Of a stretch of DNA of 5,599 bases, positions 1 through 5,578 are shown piece after piece; the stretch's first letter is position 1; each line of letters begins with the position of its first letter. Source of the DNA: DIGJ01 sp036658435 (GTDB taxonomy: Bacteria; Bacillota; Clostridia; Lachnospirales; Lachnospiraceae); the NCBI GenBank assembly GCA_036658435.1, contig JAVXEO010000093.1, forward strand, positions 1-5,599. Direction: 5' to 3'. Under the pieces are notes generated by a model. The model was not told the origin of the DNA, made no database searches, and saw only the letters and a list, made by a program, of their open reading frames with translations. The position numbers and the translations under genes are program-made.

Positions 1-99
1 TATGTTCTTGGAAAAAGCACCGCAACCCTTCCAAAAGGTGGAACCATTGTATTTGCCGGCTCAAAGAAAGCTACTTTTACTGTGACCTATAAAGGATAA
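1..99 (+). CDS. 3' end of a gene of unknown function, cut by the window edge
   Basis: Frame 1 is open from the window edge to a TAA at 97-99, giving the last 32 residues of a protein. The fragment alternates short polar turns with hydrophobic and beta-branched residues (TIVFAG, ATFTVTYKG) and is rich in Lys, Thr and Gly. This looks like beta-strands at the end of an Ig-like or other beta-sandwich domain, as in many secreted or surface proteins of Firmicutes, but the fragment is too short to assign a family. It has no LPXTG sorting signal and no membrane segment. It is transcribed towards tuf and ends about 60 bp before the shared terminator. Supporting the call are an open frame up to the edge, plausible codon use, and a terminator just downstream. 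The product is unknown. Confidence 0.55.
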   Translation, partial: YVLGKSTATLPKGGTIVFAGSKKATFTVTYKG

Positions 100-120
100 A
101 TCACATCAAAGGGCGGAGCG

Positions 121-158
121 TTTTTATGTAATAGGAGCACTTTCCTATTACATAAAAA
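121..158. repeat. Perfect 16-bp inverted repeat between the convergent genes
   Basis: Arms 121-136 and 143-158 are exact reverse complements around a 6-base spacer (gcactt). The outer 5 bp of the stem are T:A pairs, so a run of T precedes and a run of A follows the core on either strand. No U-run follows the hairpin in either direction, so it is not a textbook intrinsic terminator. It shares its right-hand A-run with the next hairpin (156-197). It lies downstream of both the plus-strand gene and tuf, and may help stop transcription or protect 3' ends of mRNA. That role is inferred. Confidence 0.6.
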
Positions 159-197
159 AATCCTCTTGAGAAACCTACGTTTCTCAAGAGGATTTTT
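156..197. terminator. Bidirectional intrinsic terminator between tuf and the plus-strand gene
   Basis: Arms 156-173 and 180-197 form a perfect 18-bp inverted repeat around the spacer cctacg. The core is TCCTCTTGAGAAA, flanked by an A-run on one side and a T-run on the other. Read on the minus strand, the hairpin starts 9 nt after the tuf stop codon and ends in a run of seven T. Read on the plus strand, it ends in TTTTTATTTATATTT. Both directions therefore have the stem-plus-U-run form of a Rho-independent terminator. It should end the str operon transcript and also the transcript of the plus-strand gene ending at 99. Confidence 0.9.
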
Positions 198-205
198 ATT
201 TATAT

Positions 206-1399
206 TTACTGAATGATGGTAGCAACACGGCCTGAACCAACAGTACGTCCACCTTCACGGATAGCAAAAGTTAAACCTTGCTCCATAGCGATAGGATGGA
301 TTAATTCGATTGTCATTTCAATGTTATCACCAGGCATACACATTTCTACGCCTTCTGGAAGGTTACAAACACCGGTGATATCGGTTGTTCTAAAATAGAA
401 CTGAGGTCTGTAGTTATTAAAGAATGGAGTATGACGTCCACCTTCATCTTTTGTTAATACATAAACCTGAGCGGTAAATTTCTTGTGGCAAGTTACGCTA
501 CCTGGTTTTGCAAGAACCTGTCCTCTTTCGATTTCATCTCTCTGAACTCCACGAAGAAGTGCACCAATATTATCACCAGCCTGTGCTTCATCAAGAAGTT
601 TACGGAACATTTCGATACCAGTTACAACTACTTTACGGGAATCTTCTTTAACACCGATGATTTCAACATCTTCGGATACATGAAGAACTCCACGCTCTAC
701 TCTACCGGTTGCTACAGTACCACGACCTGTAATAGAGAATACATCTTCGATAGGCATTAAGAAAGGCTGATCGGTAGCACGAACAGGATCTGGAATCCAG
801 CTATCTACTGCTGCCATTAATTCCATGATTTTATCACCCCATGCTCCTGATGGATCTTCAAGAGCTTTTAAAGCGGAACCCTGAATAACAGGAGTATCAT
901 CACCAGGGAATTCATATTCGGATAATAATTCTCTGATTTCCATTTCTACTAATTCAAGTAATTCTTCATCATCTACCATATCACATTTGTTCATGAATAC
1001 AACAATGTAAGGTACACCTACCTGACGGGATAGTAAGATATGCTCTTTTGTCTGAGCCATAACACCATCTGTAGCAGCTACAACAAGGATAGCTCCATCC
1101 ATCTGAGCAGCACCGGTAATCATGTTCTTAACGTAGTCAGCATGTCCTGGGCAGTCAACGTGTGCATAATGTCTGTTTTCTGTTTCATACTCAACGTGAG
1201 AAGTAGAAATCGTGATACCACGTTCTCTTTCTTCCGGAGCTTTATCAATATTAGCAAAGTCAACTGCTGCATTTCCAGCAACTCTTTCACTTAAAGTCTT
1301 TGTGATTGCTGCTGTTAATGTGGTTTTACCATGGTCAACGTGACCAATAGTTCCGATATTACAATGTGTTTTTGTTCTTTCAAACTTAGCTTTAGCCAT
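206..1399 (-). CDS. tuf: Translation elongation factor Tu (EF-Tu)
   Basis: This 397-residue GTPase binds aminoacyl-tRNA as EF-Tu-GTP and delivers it to the ribosomal A site in the cytoplasm. It has the full set of EF-Tu motifs: P-loop GHVDHGKT (19-26), switch I RGITI (60-64), DCPGH (82-86) with catalytic His86 and the conserved Cys83, and NKCD (137-140). The G domain (to about 205) is followed by beta-barrel domain II (GRGTVATGRVERG) and domain III (GGRHTPFF, YRPQFYFRTTD, and the C-terminal REGGRTVGSG). Length and ends match the bacterial family. The ATG at 1399 has a strong AAAAGGAGGA site 9-10 nt upstream. It is the last gene of the operon, 178 bp after fusA, with its own promoter at 1534-1562. 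Nothing is truncated or missing. Only this tuf copy is visible; some bacteria have two. Confidence 0.99.
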   Translation of the reverse strand: MAKAKFERTKTHCNIGTIGHVDHGKTTLTAAITKTLSERVAGNAAVDFANIDKAPEERERGITISTSHVEYETENRHYAHVDCPGHADYVKNMITGAAQMDGAILVVAATDGVMAQTKEHILLSRQVGVPYIVVFMNKCDMVDDEELLELVEMEIRELLSEYEFPGDDTPVIQGSALKALEDPSGAWGDKIMELMAAVDSWIPDPVRATDQPFLMPIEDVFSITGRGTVATGRVERGVLHVSEDVEIIGVKEDSRKVVVTGIEMFRKLLDEAQAGDNIGALLRGVQRDEIERGQVLAKPGSVTCHKKFTAQVYVLTKDEGGRHTPFFNNYRPQFYFRTTDITGVCNLPEGVEMCMPGDNIEMTIELIHPIAMEQGLTFAIREGGRTVGSGRVATIIQ

Positions 1400-1533
1400 T
1401 TTAAAAAGTCCTCCTTTTAAATACCTGCCTCATAGACTGTCTGTCCGGGCAATTTTCATTTTTGTTCCTCTAAATCCAAAGAAGTTTTCTATGTTGCAGC
1501 ACAATCTATCTAGAAAGTGCCACCATATGCTCC

Positions 1534-1562
1534 ATTATATTGCAAAATCAAATATTTTTCAA
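1534..1562 (-). promoter_or_regulatory. Sigma-A type promoter for tuf in the fusA-tuf gap
   Basis: On the minus strand TTGAAA (1557-1562) and TATAAT (1534-1539) are separated by exactly 17 bp. The -35 box matches five of six consensus bases and the -10 matches all six. Transcription would start near 1526-1528, giving a leader of about 127 nt before the tuf ATG. The promoter lies wholly in the 178-bp gap after the fusA stop codon. It would give EF-Tu extra expression beyond read-through from the rpsL promoter, consistent with the higher demand for EF-Tu than for EF-G or ribosomal proteins. The call rests on sequence match alone. Confidence 0.8.
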
Positions 1563-1577
1563 GCAAATTTTATTATA

Positions 1578-3695
1578 CTATTTTGTACGTGCAGAAAGTA
1601 CTTTTTCTTGCACGGACTTTGGAACCTGCTCATATTTTTCAAAGAACATAGAGTAGTTACCACGTCCCTGTGTTTTAGAACGTAAATCCGTTGCATAACC
1701 AAACATTTCAGAAAGTGGAACATATCCGCGAACTAATTTTCCTCCGCCAATATCATCCATACCTTCAATACGACCACGACGGGAGTTGATATCACCGATA
1801 ACATCACCCATATAGTCTTCTGGCATTGTAACTTCAACCTTCATAATTGGCTCAAGAAGAACTGGCGATGATTTTGCCATAGCTTCTTTAAATGCCATAG
1901 ATCCGGCAATATGGAATGCCATTTCTGAAGAATCGACTTCATGGTAAGATCCGTCATATACGTTAGCATGTACACCAACTACAGGGAATCCGCCAAGAAT
2001 ACCGGCTTTTGTAGCTTCTTTGATACCATCTCCAATTGCAGGAATATATTCCTTAGGAATAGAACCACCAACTACTGTAGATTCAAACTTAAATAGTTCT
2101 TCTCCATTGGCATCCATAGGCTCAAATTTAACTTTACAGTGTCCATACTGTCCACGTCCACCGGACTGTTTTGCATATTTGCTATCTACATCCACTGGTT
2201 TTGTCATCGCTTCCTTATAGGCAACCTGAGGGGCACCTACGTTGGCTTCTACTTTAAATTCACGAAGAAGTCTGTCTACAATGATTTCAAGATGAAGTTC
2301 ACCCATACCAGCGATAATGGTCTGGCCTGTTTCTTTATCTGTATGAGCACGGAACGTAGGATCCTCTTCTGCAAGTTTTGCTAAAGATTCTCCGAGTTTT
2401 CCCTGTCCGGCTTTTGTCTTAGGCTCAATAGCAAGCTCAATAACTGGTTCTGGGAATTCCATAGACTCTAAGATAACCGGATGCTGTTCATCACATATGG
2501 TATCGCCTGTTGTGGTAAACTTAAATCCAACAGCGGCTGCAATGTCTCCTGCGTACACTCTGTCAAGATCCTGTCTCTTATTGGCGTGCATCTGTAAGAT
2601 ACGGCCAACACGTTCTTTTTTATTCTTTGTCGCATTTAATATATAGGAACCTGCGCTCATAGAACCGGAATATACACGGAAGAAAGCTAATTTTCCTACA
2701 AATGGATCTGCCATAATCTTAAATGCAAGTGCTGCAAAAGGTTCTTCATCTGAAGAATGTCTTACAATGGCATTGCCATCTAAATCGGTTCCATCCATAG
2801 CCGGAATATCGATAGGTGAAGGCATATATTCGATAACTGCGTCTAAAAGTTTCTGAACGCCCTTGTTTCTGTAAGCAGTACCACAGCATACTGGAATTGC
2901 AGTACATTCACAAGTTGCTTTTCTTAGTACTTTCTTAAGTTCATCTTCAGAAGGTTCTTCCCCTTCCAGATAAGCCATCATTAAATCATCATCTAATTCA
3001 CAGATCTTCTCTATCAATTCGCTACGATATAATTCAGCATCATCTTTCATATCTTCCGGAATCTCTGTGATTGTAATGTTTTCGCCTTTATCATCATTAT
3101 AGATATAAGCCTGCATTTCAAACAAATCAATGATTCCTTTAAATTCATCTTCTTTTCCAATGGGAATCTGAAGACAAATTACGTTCTTACCTAATCTGTT
3201 TTTAATCTGATCTACTGCGCCATAGAAGTTAGCACCTAAGATATCCATCTTATTAATAAATGCCATTCTAGGAACGTTGTAGGTATCCGCCTGACGCCAT
3301 ACGTTTTCTGACTGTGGCTCTACACCACCTTTTGCACAGAAAACACCAACAGCTCCGTCAAGTACACGAAGGGAACGCTCTACTTCAACCGTAAAGTCAA
3401 CGTGTCCCGGTGTGTCAATAATATTAACACGGTGCTCTAGTGCGCCCGGTTTCGCCTGGTTTTCTTTCTGTAATGTCCAATGACATGTTGTAGCGGCTGA
3501 TGTGATTGTGATACCTCTTTCTTGTTCCTGCTCCATCCAGTCCATCGTTGCAGTACCTTCATGTGTATCGCCAATCTTGTAGTTTACGCCAGTATAATAT
3601 AGAATACGCTCTGTCAATGTTGTTTTACCTGCATCAATATGAGCCATAATTCCAATATTTCTGGTTCTCTCTAATGAATAGTCTCTTCCAGCCAA
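1578..3695 (-). CDS. fusA: Translation elongation factor G (EF-G)
   Basis: This 705-residue ribosomal translocase uses GTP to move tRNA and mRNA by one codon, and with RRF it splits post-termination ribosomes. Motifs seen: AHIDAGKT (18-25), RGITI (60-64), DTPGHVDF (94-101) with catalytic His98, and NKMD (148-151). The EF-G-specific G' insertion follows, then domain II (near FRVYSGSMSAGSYI), domain III (MGELHLEIIVDRL), domain IV with its QSGGRGQYG strand and tip loop around His585 (GSYHEVDSSEMAF), and domain V (YMGDVIGDINSRRGRI). Length fits the E. coli form (704). The first codon is TTG at 3693-3695. It is well supported: AGGAGG lies 8 nt upstream, the N-terminus AGRDYSLERTRNIGI is the conserved EF-G start, and the next Met (residue 17) lies inside the P-loop strand. 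The stop is TAG. No strong terminator follows, so read-through into tuf is likely. Confidence 0.99.
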   Translation of the reverse strand: MAGRDYSLERTRNIGIMAHIDAGKTTLTERILYYTGVNYKIGDTHEGTATMDWMEQEQERGITITSAATTCHWTLQKENQAKPGALEHRVNIIDTPGHVDFTVEVERSLRVLDGAVGVFCAKGGVEPQSENVWRQADTYNVPRMAFINKMDILGANFYGAVDQIKNRLGKNVICLQIPIGKEDEFKGIIDLFEMQAYIYNDDKGENITITEIPEDMKDDAELYRSELIEKICELDDDLMMAYLEGEEPSEDELKKVLRKATCECTAIPVCCGTAYRNKGVQKLLDAVIEYMPSPIDIPAMDGTDLDGNAIVRHSSDEEPFAALAFKIMADPFVGKLAFFRVYSGSMSAGSYILNATKNKKERVGRILQMHANKRQDLDRVYAGDIAAAVGFKFTTTGDTICDEQHPVILESMEFPEPVIELAIEPKTKAGQGKLGESLAKLAEEDPTFRAHTDKETGQTIIAGMGELHLEIIVDRLLREFKVEANVGAPQVAYKEAMTKPVDVDSKYAKQSGGRGQYGHCKVKFEPMDANGEELFKFESTVVGGSIPKEYIPAIGDGIKEATKAGILGGFPVVGVHANVYDGSYHEVDSSEMAFHIAGSMAFKEAMAKSSPVLLEPIMKVEVTMPEDYMGDVIGDINSRRGRIEGMDDIGGGKLVRGYVPLSEMFGYATDLRSKTQGRGNYSMFFEKYEQVPKSVQEKVLSARTK

Positions 3696-3710
3696 GGATA
3701 ATTCCTCCTT
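3696..3710 (-). promoter_or_regulatory. Ribosome binding site fixing the TTG start of fusA
   Basis: On the minus strand AAGGAGGA (AGGAGG at 3704-3709) lies 8 nt before the TTG at 3693-3695. No ATG or GTG at a suitable distance offers an alternative, and the residues encoded right after the TTG match the conserved EF-G N-terminus. This decides the start. Confidence 0.9.
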
Positions 3711-3755
3711 ATATTAATCAATTACTTGTTTATCAGTGTATCAAATGGTCCGCAA

Positions 3756-3787
3756 GATAAAGAGTCTGCTTTGCAGACTCTCGCGCC
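3756..3787 (-). repeat. Palindromic intergenic repeat, copy 1 (rpsG-fusA gap)
   Basis: This 32-bp segment is identical to 5547-5578. On the minus strand it reads GGCGCGAGAG into a 9-bp perfect stem (3761-3769 with 3773-3781), a 3-base loop, then TTTATC. A G-U pair can extend the stem to 10 bp. It lies 17 bp after the rpsG stop codon, in the same direction as the genes. The stem followed by UUUAUC resembles a weak terminator or a transcript-stabilising hairpin between rpsG and fusA. A full terminator here would cut off fusA, so partial attenuation or mRNA processing is more likely if it has a role. Exact duplication at a second intergenic site suggests a dispersed genomic repeat. Confidence 0.8.
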
Positions 3788-3804
3788 CCTATGGAGCAGT
3801 GTAA

Positions 3805-4275
3805 TTACCAGCGGTAATGTGCAAATGCCTTGTTTGCTTCTGCCATTTTGTGCATATCTTCTTTTTTCTTTACAGATGCGCCGGTGTTGTTGATTGCATC
3901 CATGATTTCATTTGCTAATCTTTCTTCCTGGGTCTTCTCTCCTCTTTTACGAGAATAGAGTGTAATCCAGCGAAGTGCTAACGCTTGTCTTCTATCCGGT
4001 CTAACTTCGATAGGTACCTGATAGGTAGCTCCACCGATACGTCTAGCCTTTACTTCAAGTACAGGCATAATGTTATTTAAAGCTTCTTCAAAAGCTTCCA
4101 CAGCGTCTTTTCCAGTTTGTGCAACAACTTTGTCGAATGCTCCATAAACGATCTTCTGAGCAACACCTTTCTTACCATCTAACATAATGTTATTGATAAG
4201 TTTAGTAACAACCTTGCTGTTGTATAATGGATCTGCTAATACATCTCTTTTTTGAATATGTCCTTTACGTGGCAC
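3805..4275 (-). CDS. rpsG: 30S ribosomal protein S7
   Basis: S7 (156 residues) is a primary 16S rRNA binding protein that starts assembly of the 30S head and lines the E site next to S11. The N-terminus PRKGHIQKRD and the family signature DPLYNSKVVTKLINNIML (15-32) are intact. The basic beta-hairpin VKARRIGGATYQVPIEV (75-91), the RPDRRQALALRW segment (92-103) and the C-terminal AFAHYRW ending are also present. Length is that of the bacterial family. The start is GTG at 4273-4275 with AGGAGG 8 nt upstream, and the PRKG sequence following it is the normal S7 start. It lies 139 bp after rpsL and 109 bp before fusA. In E. coli S7 represses its own operon by binding the rpsL-rpsG spacer. Whether that happens here cannot be judged from the sequence. 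Confidence 0.99.
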   Translation of the reverse strand: MPRKGHIQKRDVLADPLYNSKVVTKLINNIMLDGKKGVAQKIVYGAFDKVVAQTGKDAVEAFEEALNNIMPVLEVKARRIGGATYQVPIEVRPDRRQALALRWITLYSRKRGEKTQEERLANEIMDAINNTGASVKKKEDMHKMAEANKAFAHYRW

Positions 4276-4290
4276 GTTACTTCCCTCCTT
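4276..4290 (-). promoter_or_regulatory. Ribosome binding site fixing the GTG start of rpsG
   Basis: On the minus strand AAGGAGGG (AGGAGG at 4284-4289) lies 8 nt before the GTG at 4273-4275. The encoded residues PRKGHIQKR are the conserved beginning of S7, so the GTG start is secure and no upstream ATG is needed. Confidence 0.9.
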
Positions 4291-4414
4291 ATTTAATTGA
4301 AAAATAATTCATCGGTACTCACAAAAATTAAGTGTCTCGCGCCTGATATAATCCGTCTCTAAATATATAAAGTAAAAATTAATCCGGCACTTTCATTAAT
4401 TAGTGAAGTTTCTC

Positions 4415-4834
4415 TTATTTTGCGTCTTTTGGTCTCTTAGCTCCGTACTTAGATCTAGCTTGTCTTCTGTTAGCAACACCTGCTGTATCGAGGGTTCCTC
4501 TAACAATGTGGTAACGAGTACCTGGTAAATCCTTTACTCTACCACCACGAATAAGAACAACGCTATGCTCCTGTAAGTTATGTCCTTCTCCCGGAATATA
4601 ACTTGTAACTTCGATACCATTTGACAAACGAACTCTGGCAATCTTACGAAGAGCGGAGTTAGGTTTCTTAGGTGTAGCCGTTCTAACTGCGGTACATACA
4701 CCTCTCTTTTGTGGTGAAGAAGTATCTGTAGACTTCTTGTTAAGAGAGTTATAACTCTTCTGAAGTGCTGGAGAAGTTGATTTCTTCTCAATGGTTTGTC
4801 TTCCTTTTCTTACTAATTGGTTAAAAGTTGGCAT
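4415..4834 (-). CDS. rpsL: 30S ribosomal protein S12
   Basis: S12 (139 residues) sits at the decoding centre of the 30S subunit, where it helps monitor codon-anticodon pairing. It has the N-terminal NQLVRKGR segment, then the extra 13 or so residues (about 22-40, PALQKSYNSLNKKSTDTSS) found in Firmicutes but not in E. coli S12. The core follows: PQKRGVCT, TPKKPNSALRK (54-64), GEGHNLQEHS, and RGGRVKDLPG (96-105). The lysines altered in streptomycin-resistant mutants elsewhere (E. coli K43 and K88) are here Lys56 and Lys101, both wild type. Asp102 is the residue methylthiolated by RimO in some bacteria. The ATG at 4834 has CAGGAGGTGA just upstream, an almost full anti-Shine-Dalgarno match. It is the first gene of the operon, behind the promoter at 4903-4930. 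Confidence 0.99.
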   Translation of the reverse strand: MPTFNQLVRKGRQTIEKKSTSPALQKSYNSLNKKSTDTSSPQKRGVCTAVRTATPKKPNSALRKIARVRLSNGIEVTSYIPGEGHNLQEHSVVLIRGGRVKDLPGTRYHIVRGTLDTAGVANRRQARSKYGAKRPKDAK

Positions 4835-4874
4835 TAATTTTCACCTCCTGGTTTAAAATATGTTAACATAAAAA

Positions 4875-4900
4875 TAGAGTACGTATAAACACGTACTCTA
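4875..4900 (-). promoter_or_regulatory. Hairpin with U-run at the start of the rpsL transcript
   Basis: Arms 4891-4900 and 4875-4884 are a perfect 10-bp inverted repeat (minus strand TAGAGTACGT) around the spacer gtttat, followed on the minus strand by TTTTT. The left arm begins 2 bp after the -10 box, so the dyad spans the predicted start site near 4896-4897. The transcript would begin inside the hairpin, keeping about 7 bp of stem. It may be an early attenuator, a 5'-end stabiliser, an operator over the start site, or a terminator for transcripts coming from the HD gene upstream. The structure is plain; which of these it does is not known. Confidence 0.7.
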
Positions 4901-4902
4901 TC

Positions 4903-4930
4903 ATTATAACATGGACTTTTCAATTGTCAA
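4903..4930 (-). promoter_or_regulatory. Sigma-A promoter of the str operon (extended -10)
   Basis: On the minus strand a perfect TTGACA (4925-4930) and a perfect TATAAT (4903-4908) are 16 bp apart, and TGT directly before the -10 makes it an extended -10 (TGnTATAAT). The predicted start is near 4896-4897, giving a leader of about 62 nt before the rpsL ATG. Such a near-consensus promoter suits a highly expressed ribosomal operon. It lies between the HD gene stop (4977) and rpsL, so the operon does not depend on transcription from upstream. Confidence 0.9.
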
Positions 4931-4976
4931 TTACTTTCGTCAATTAGTTTTTAACTTTTTAGCTCCATTTTATAAG

Positions 4977-5468
4977 TCAGCATTCCATTTCCGGAACCAA
5001 AAGACGTCTTTTCTTTCTTCTAAAGACTTCTGCTGTGCTTAAATATTTATCTACCATTAAAACCACATAGCTTTCTTTATACTTAGGAACCTTCCATATG
5101 GTCAGTGGAAACATATGGGTAATAATAATATCGGAACACCTCAAGTCAATATCGAAGTACTTTCTTGCATTTCGTTCCGCTACTACCCCATGCGTAAATC
5201 CATGAGGCAAAATAAATTCCCGTCTTCCATCCCGGTCTTTGTCATGCCAGTCATATAAAAACAAGTCATGCAGCAATCCACCAATTGCGCAGTCTTTTGC
5301 ATTTAAGTTCCATTTTTTTGCTATTTTATAACTATAGTAGGATACCTTTAGGCAGTGCGCATAGGTAGAAGTATCTCCATGCTGCACATATTTTTTCATT
5401 TCTTTTACCTGTTCGCTGTTTATAAACTCTGTAATATAGTCCATATACTCTTGTTCTACATTTCGCAA
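4977..5468 (-). CDS. HD-domain metal-dependent phosphohydrolase family protein
   Basis: This 163-residue cytoplasmic protein shows the HD superfamily ligand pattern: His38 (TYAHCLKV), His67-Asp68 (GLLHDLFLYDW), His93 (HGFTHGVVA), His118 (IIITHMFPL) and Asp140 (VLMVDKYLS). Such proteins bind one or two divalent metals and usually cleave phosphomonoesters or phosphodiesters, often of nucleotides. The substrate here is unknown. There is no second domain, signal peptide or membrane segment. The chosen start is TTG at 5466-5468, preceded by GAAGGTGAT at good spacing. The frame is open upstream to an ATG at 5585, but that stretch contains a consensus promoter (5493-5521) and an intergenic repeat, so the longer form (202 aa) is unlikely. 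The ATG at 5444 (protein beginning MDYITEF) is a weaker alternative. It is transcribed in the same direction as the str operon, but has its own promoter. Confidence 0.85.
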   Translation of the reverse strand: MRNVEQEYMDYITEFINSEQVKEMKKYVQHGDTSTYAHCLKVSYYSYKIAKKWNLNAKDCAIGGLLHDLFLYDWHDKDRDGRREFILPHGFTHGVVAERNARKYFDIDLRCSDIIITHMFPLTIWKVPKYKESYVVLMVDKYLSTAEVFRRKKRRLLVPEMEC

Positions 5469-5481
5469 GGGAATCACCTTC
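5469..5481 (-). promoter_or_regulatory. Ribosome binding site supporting the TTG start of the HD gene
   Basis: On the minus strand GAAGGTGATT (5472-5481) is a good match to the anti-Shine-Dalgarno sequence, one base off AGGAGGTGAT. It is placed relative to the TTG at 5468 almost exactly as GGAGGTGA is placed relative to the rpsL ATG. The ATG at 5444 has only a weak AAGAG before it. This favours the TTG. Confidence 0.7.
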
Positions 5482-5492
5482 TTCCTATCTTC

Positions 5493-5521
5493 ATTATAAT
5501 TTTGTTTTTGGGTCTTGTCAA
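5493..5521 (-). promoter_or_regulatory. Consensus sigma-A promoter of the HD-domain gene
   Basis: On the minus strand a perfect TTGACA (5516-5521) and a perfect TATAAT (5493-5498) are 17 bp apart. Transcription would start near 5485-5486, about 18 nt before the TTG start codon, leaving just room for the GAAGGTGAT ribosome binding site. The match to both boxes and the ideal spacing make this one of the strongest promoter matches in the window. Confidence 0.9.
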
Positions 5522-5546
5522 CGAAACCTTTTCTTACGTTTTTCAG

Positions 5547-5578
5547 GATAAAGAGTCTGCTTTGCAGACTCTCGCGCC
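5547..5578 (-). repeat. Palindromic intergenic repeat, copy 2 (upstream of the HD gene)
   Basis: This segment is identical over 32 bp to 3756-3787, in the same orientation. The stem arms are 5552-5560 and 5564-5572, with a TTT loop. On the minus strand the hairpin ends in TTTATCC, 25 bp before the -35 box of the HD gene promoter. Here it could serve as a weak terminator for whatever lies beyond the right edge. Bases 5573-5577 (CGCGC) can also pair with 5594-5598 (GCGCG), hinting that the element may extend towards the window end. Confidence 0.8.

Noticed and set aside
1505..1530. Very short minus-strand open frame at the beginning of the tuf leader (ATG near 1525)
   Set aside because: Only about six codons, and it begins at the predicted transcript start, leaving no room for a ribosome binding site.
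1589..1613. Imperfect hairpin in the last codons of fusA (GTGCA paired with TGCAC)
   Set aside because: It has no U-run after it and lies in coding sequence. It is not convincing as a terminator between fusA and tuf.
1491..1685. Plus-strand open frame of 64 codons across the fusA-tuf gap
   Set aside because: It covers the tuf promoter and the antisense of the fusA end, has only a weak upstream purine stretch, and its residues do not resemble a known protein.
213..2384. Plus-strand open frames at 213-398, 485-760, 1040-1294, 2020-2220 and 2139-2384
   Set aside because: They lie opposite tuf and fusA, have no family features and no good ribosome binding sites. They are by-products of the conserved genes on the other strand.
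3696..3760. Possible promoter before fusA (minus-strand TTGCGG with TAAACA, 17 bp apart)
   Set aside because: Both boxes match poorly compared with the three strong promoters in the window.
4347..4352. Plus-strand TATAAT in the rpsL-rpsG gap
   Set aside because: No -35 box at a suitable distance, and no plus-strand gene follows.
4534..4791. Minus-strand open frame of 85 codons within rpsL
   Set aside because: It is a shifted frame of rpsL, whose own frame encodes an intact S12.
4415..4834. Possible streptomycin-resistance changes in S12
   Set aside because: Lys56 and Lys101, matching E. coli K43 and K88, are unchanged, so no resistance allele is seen.
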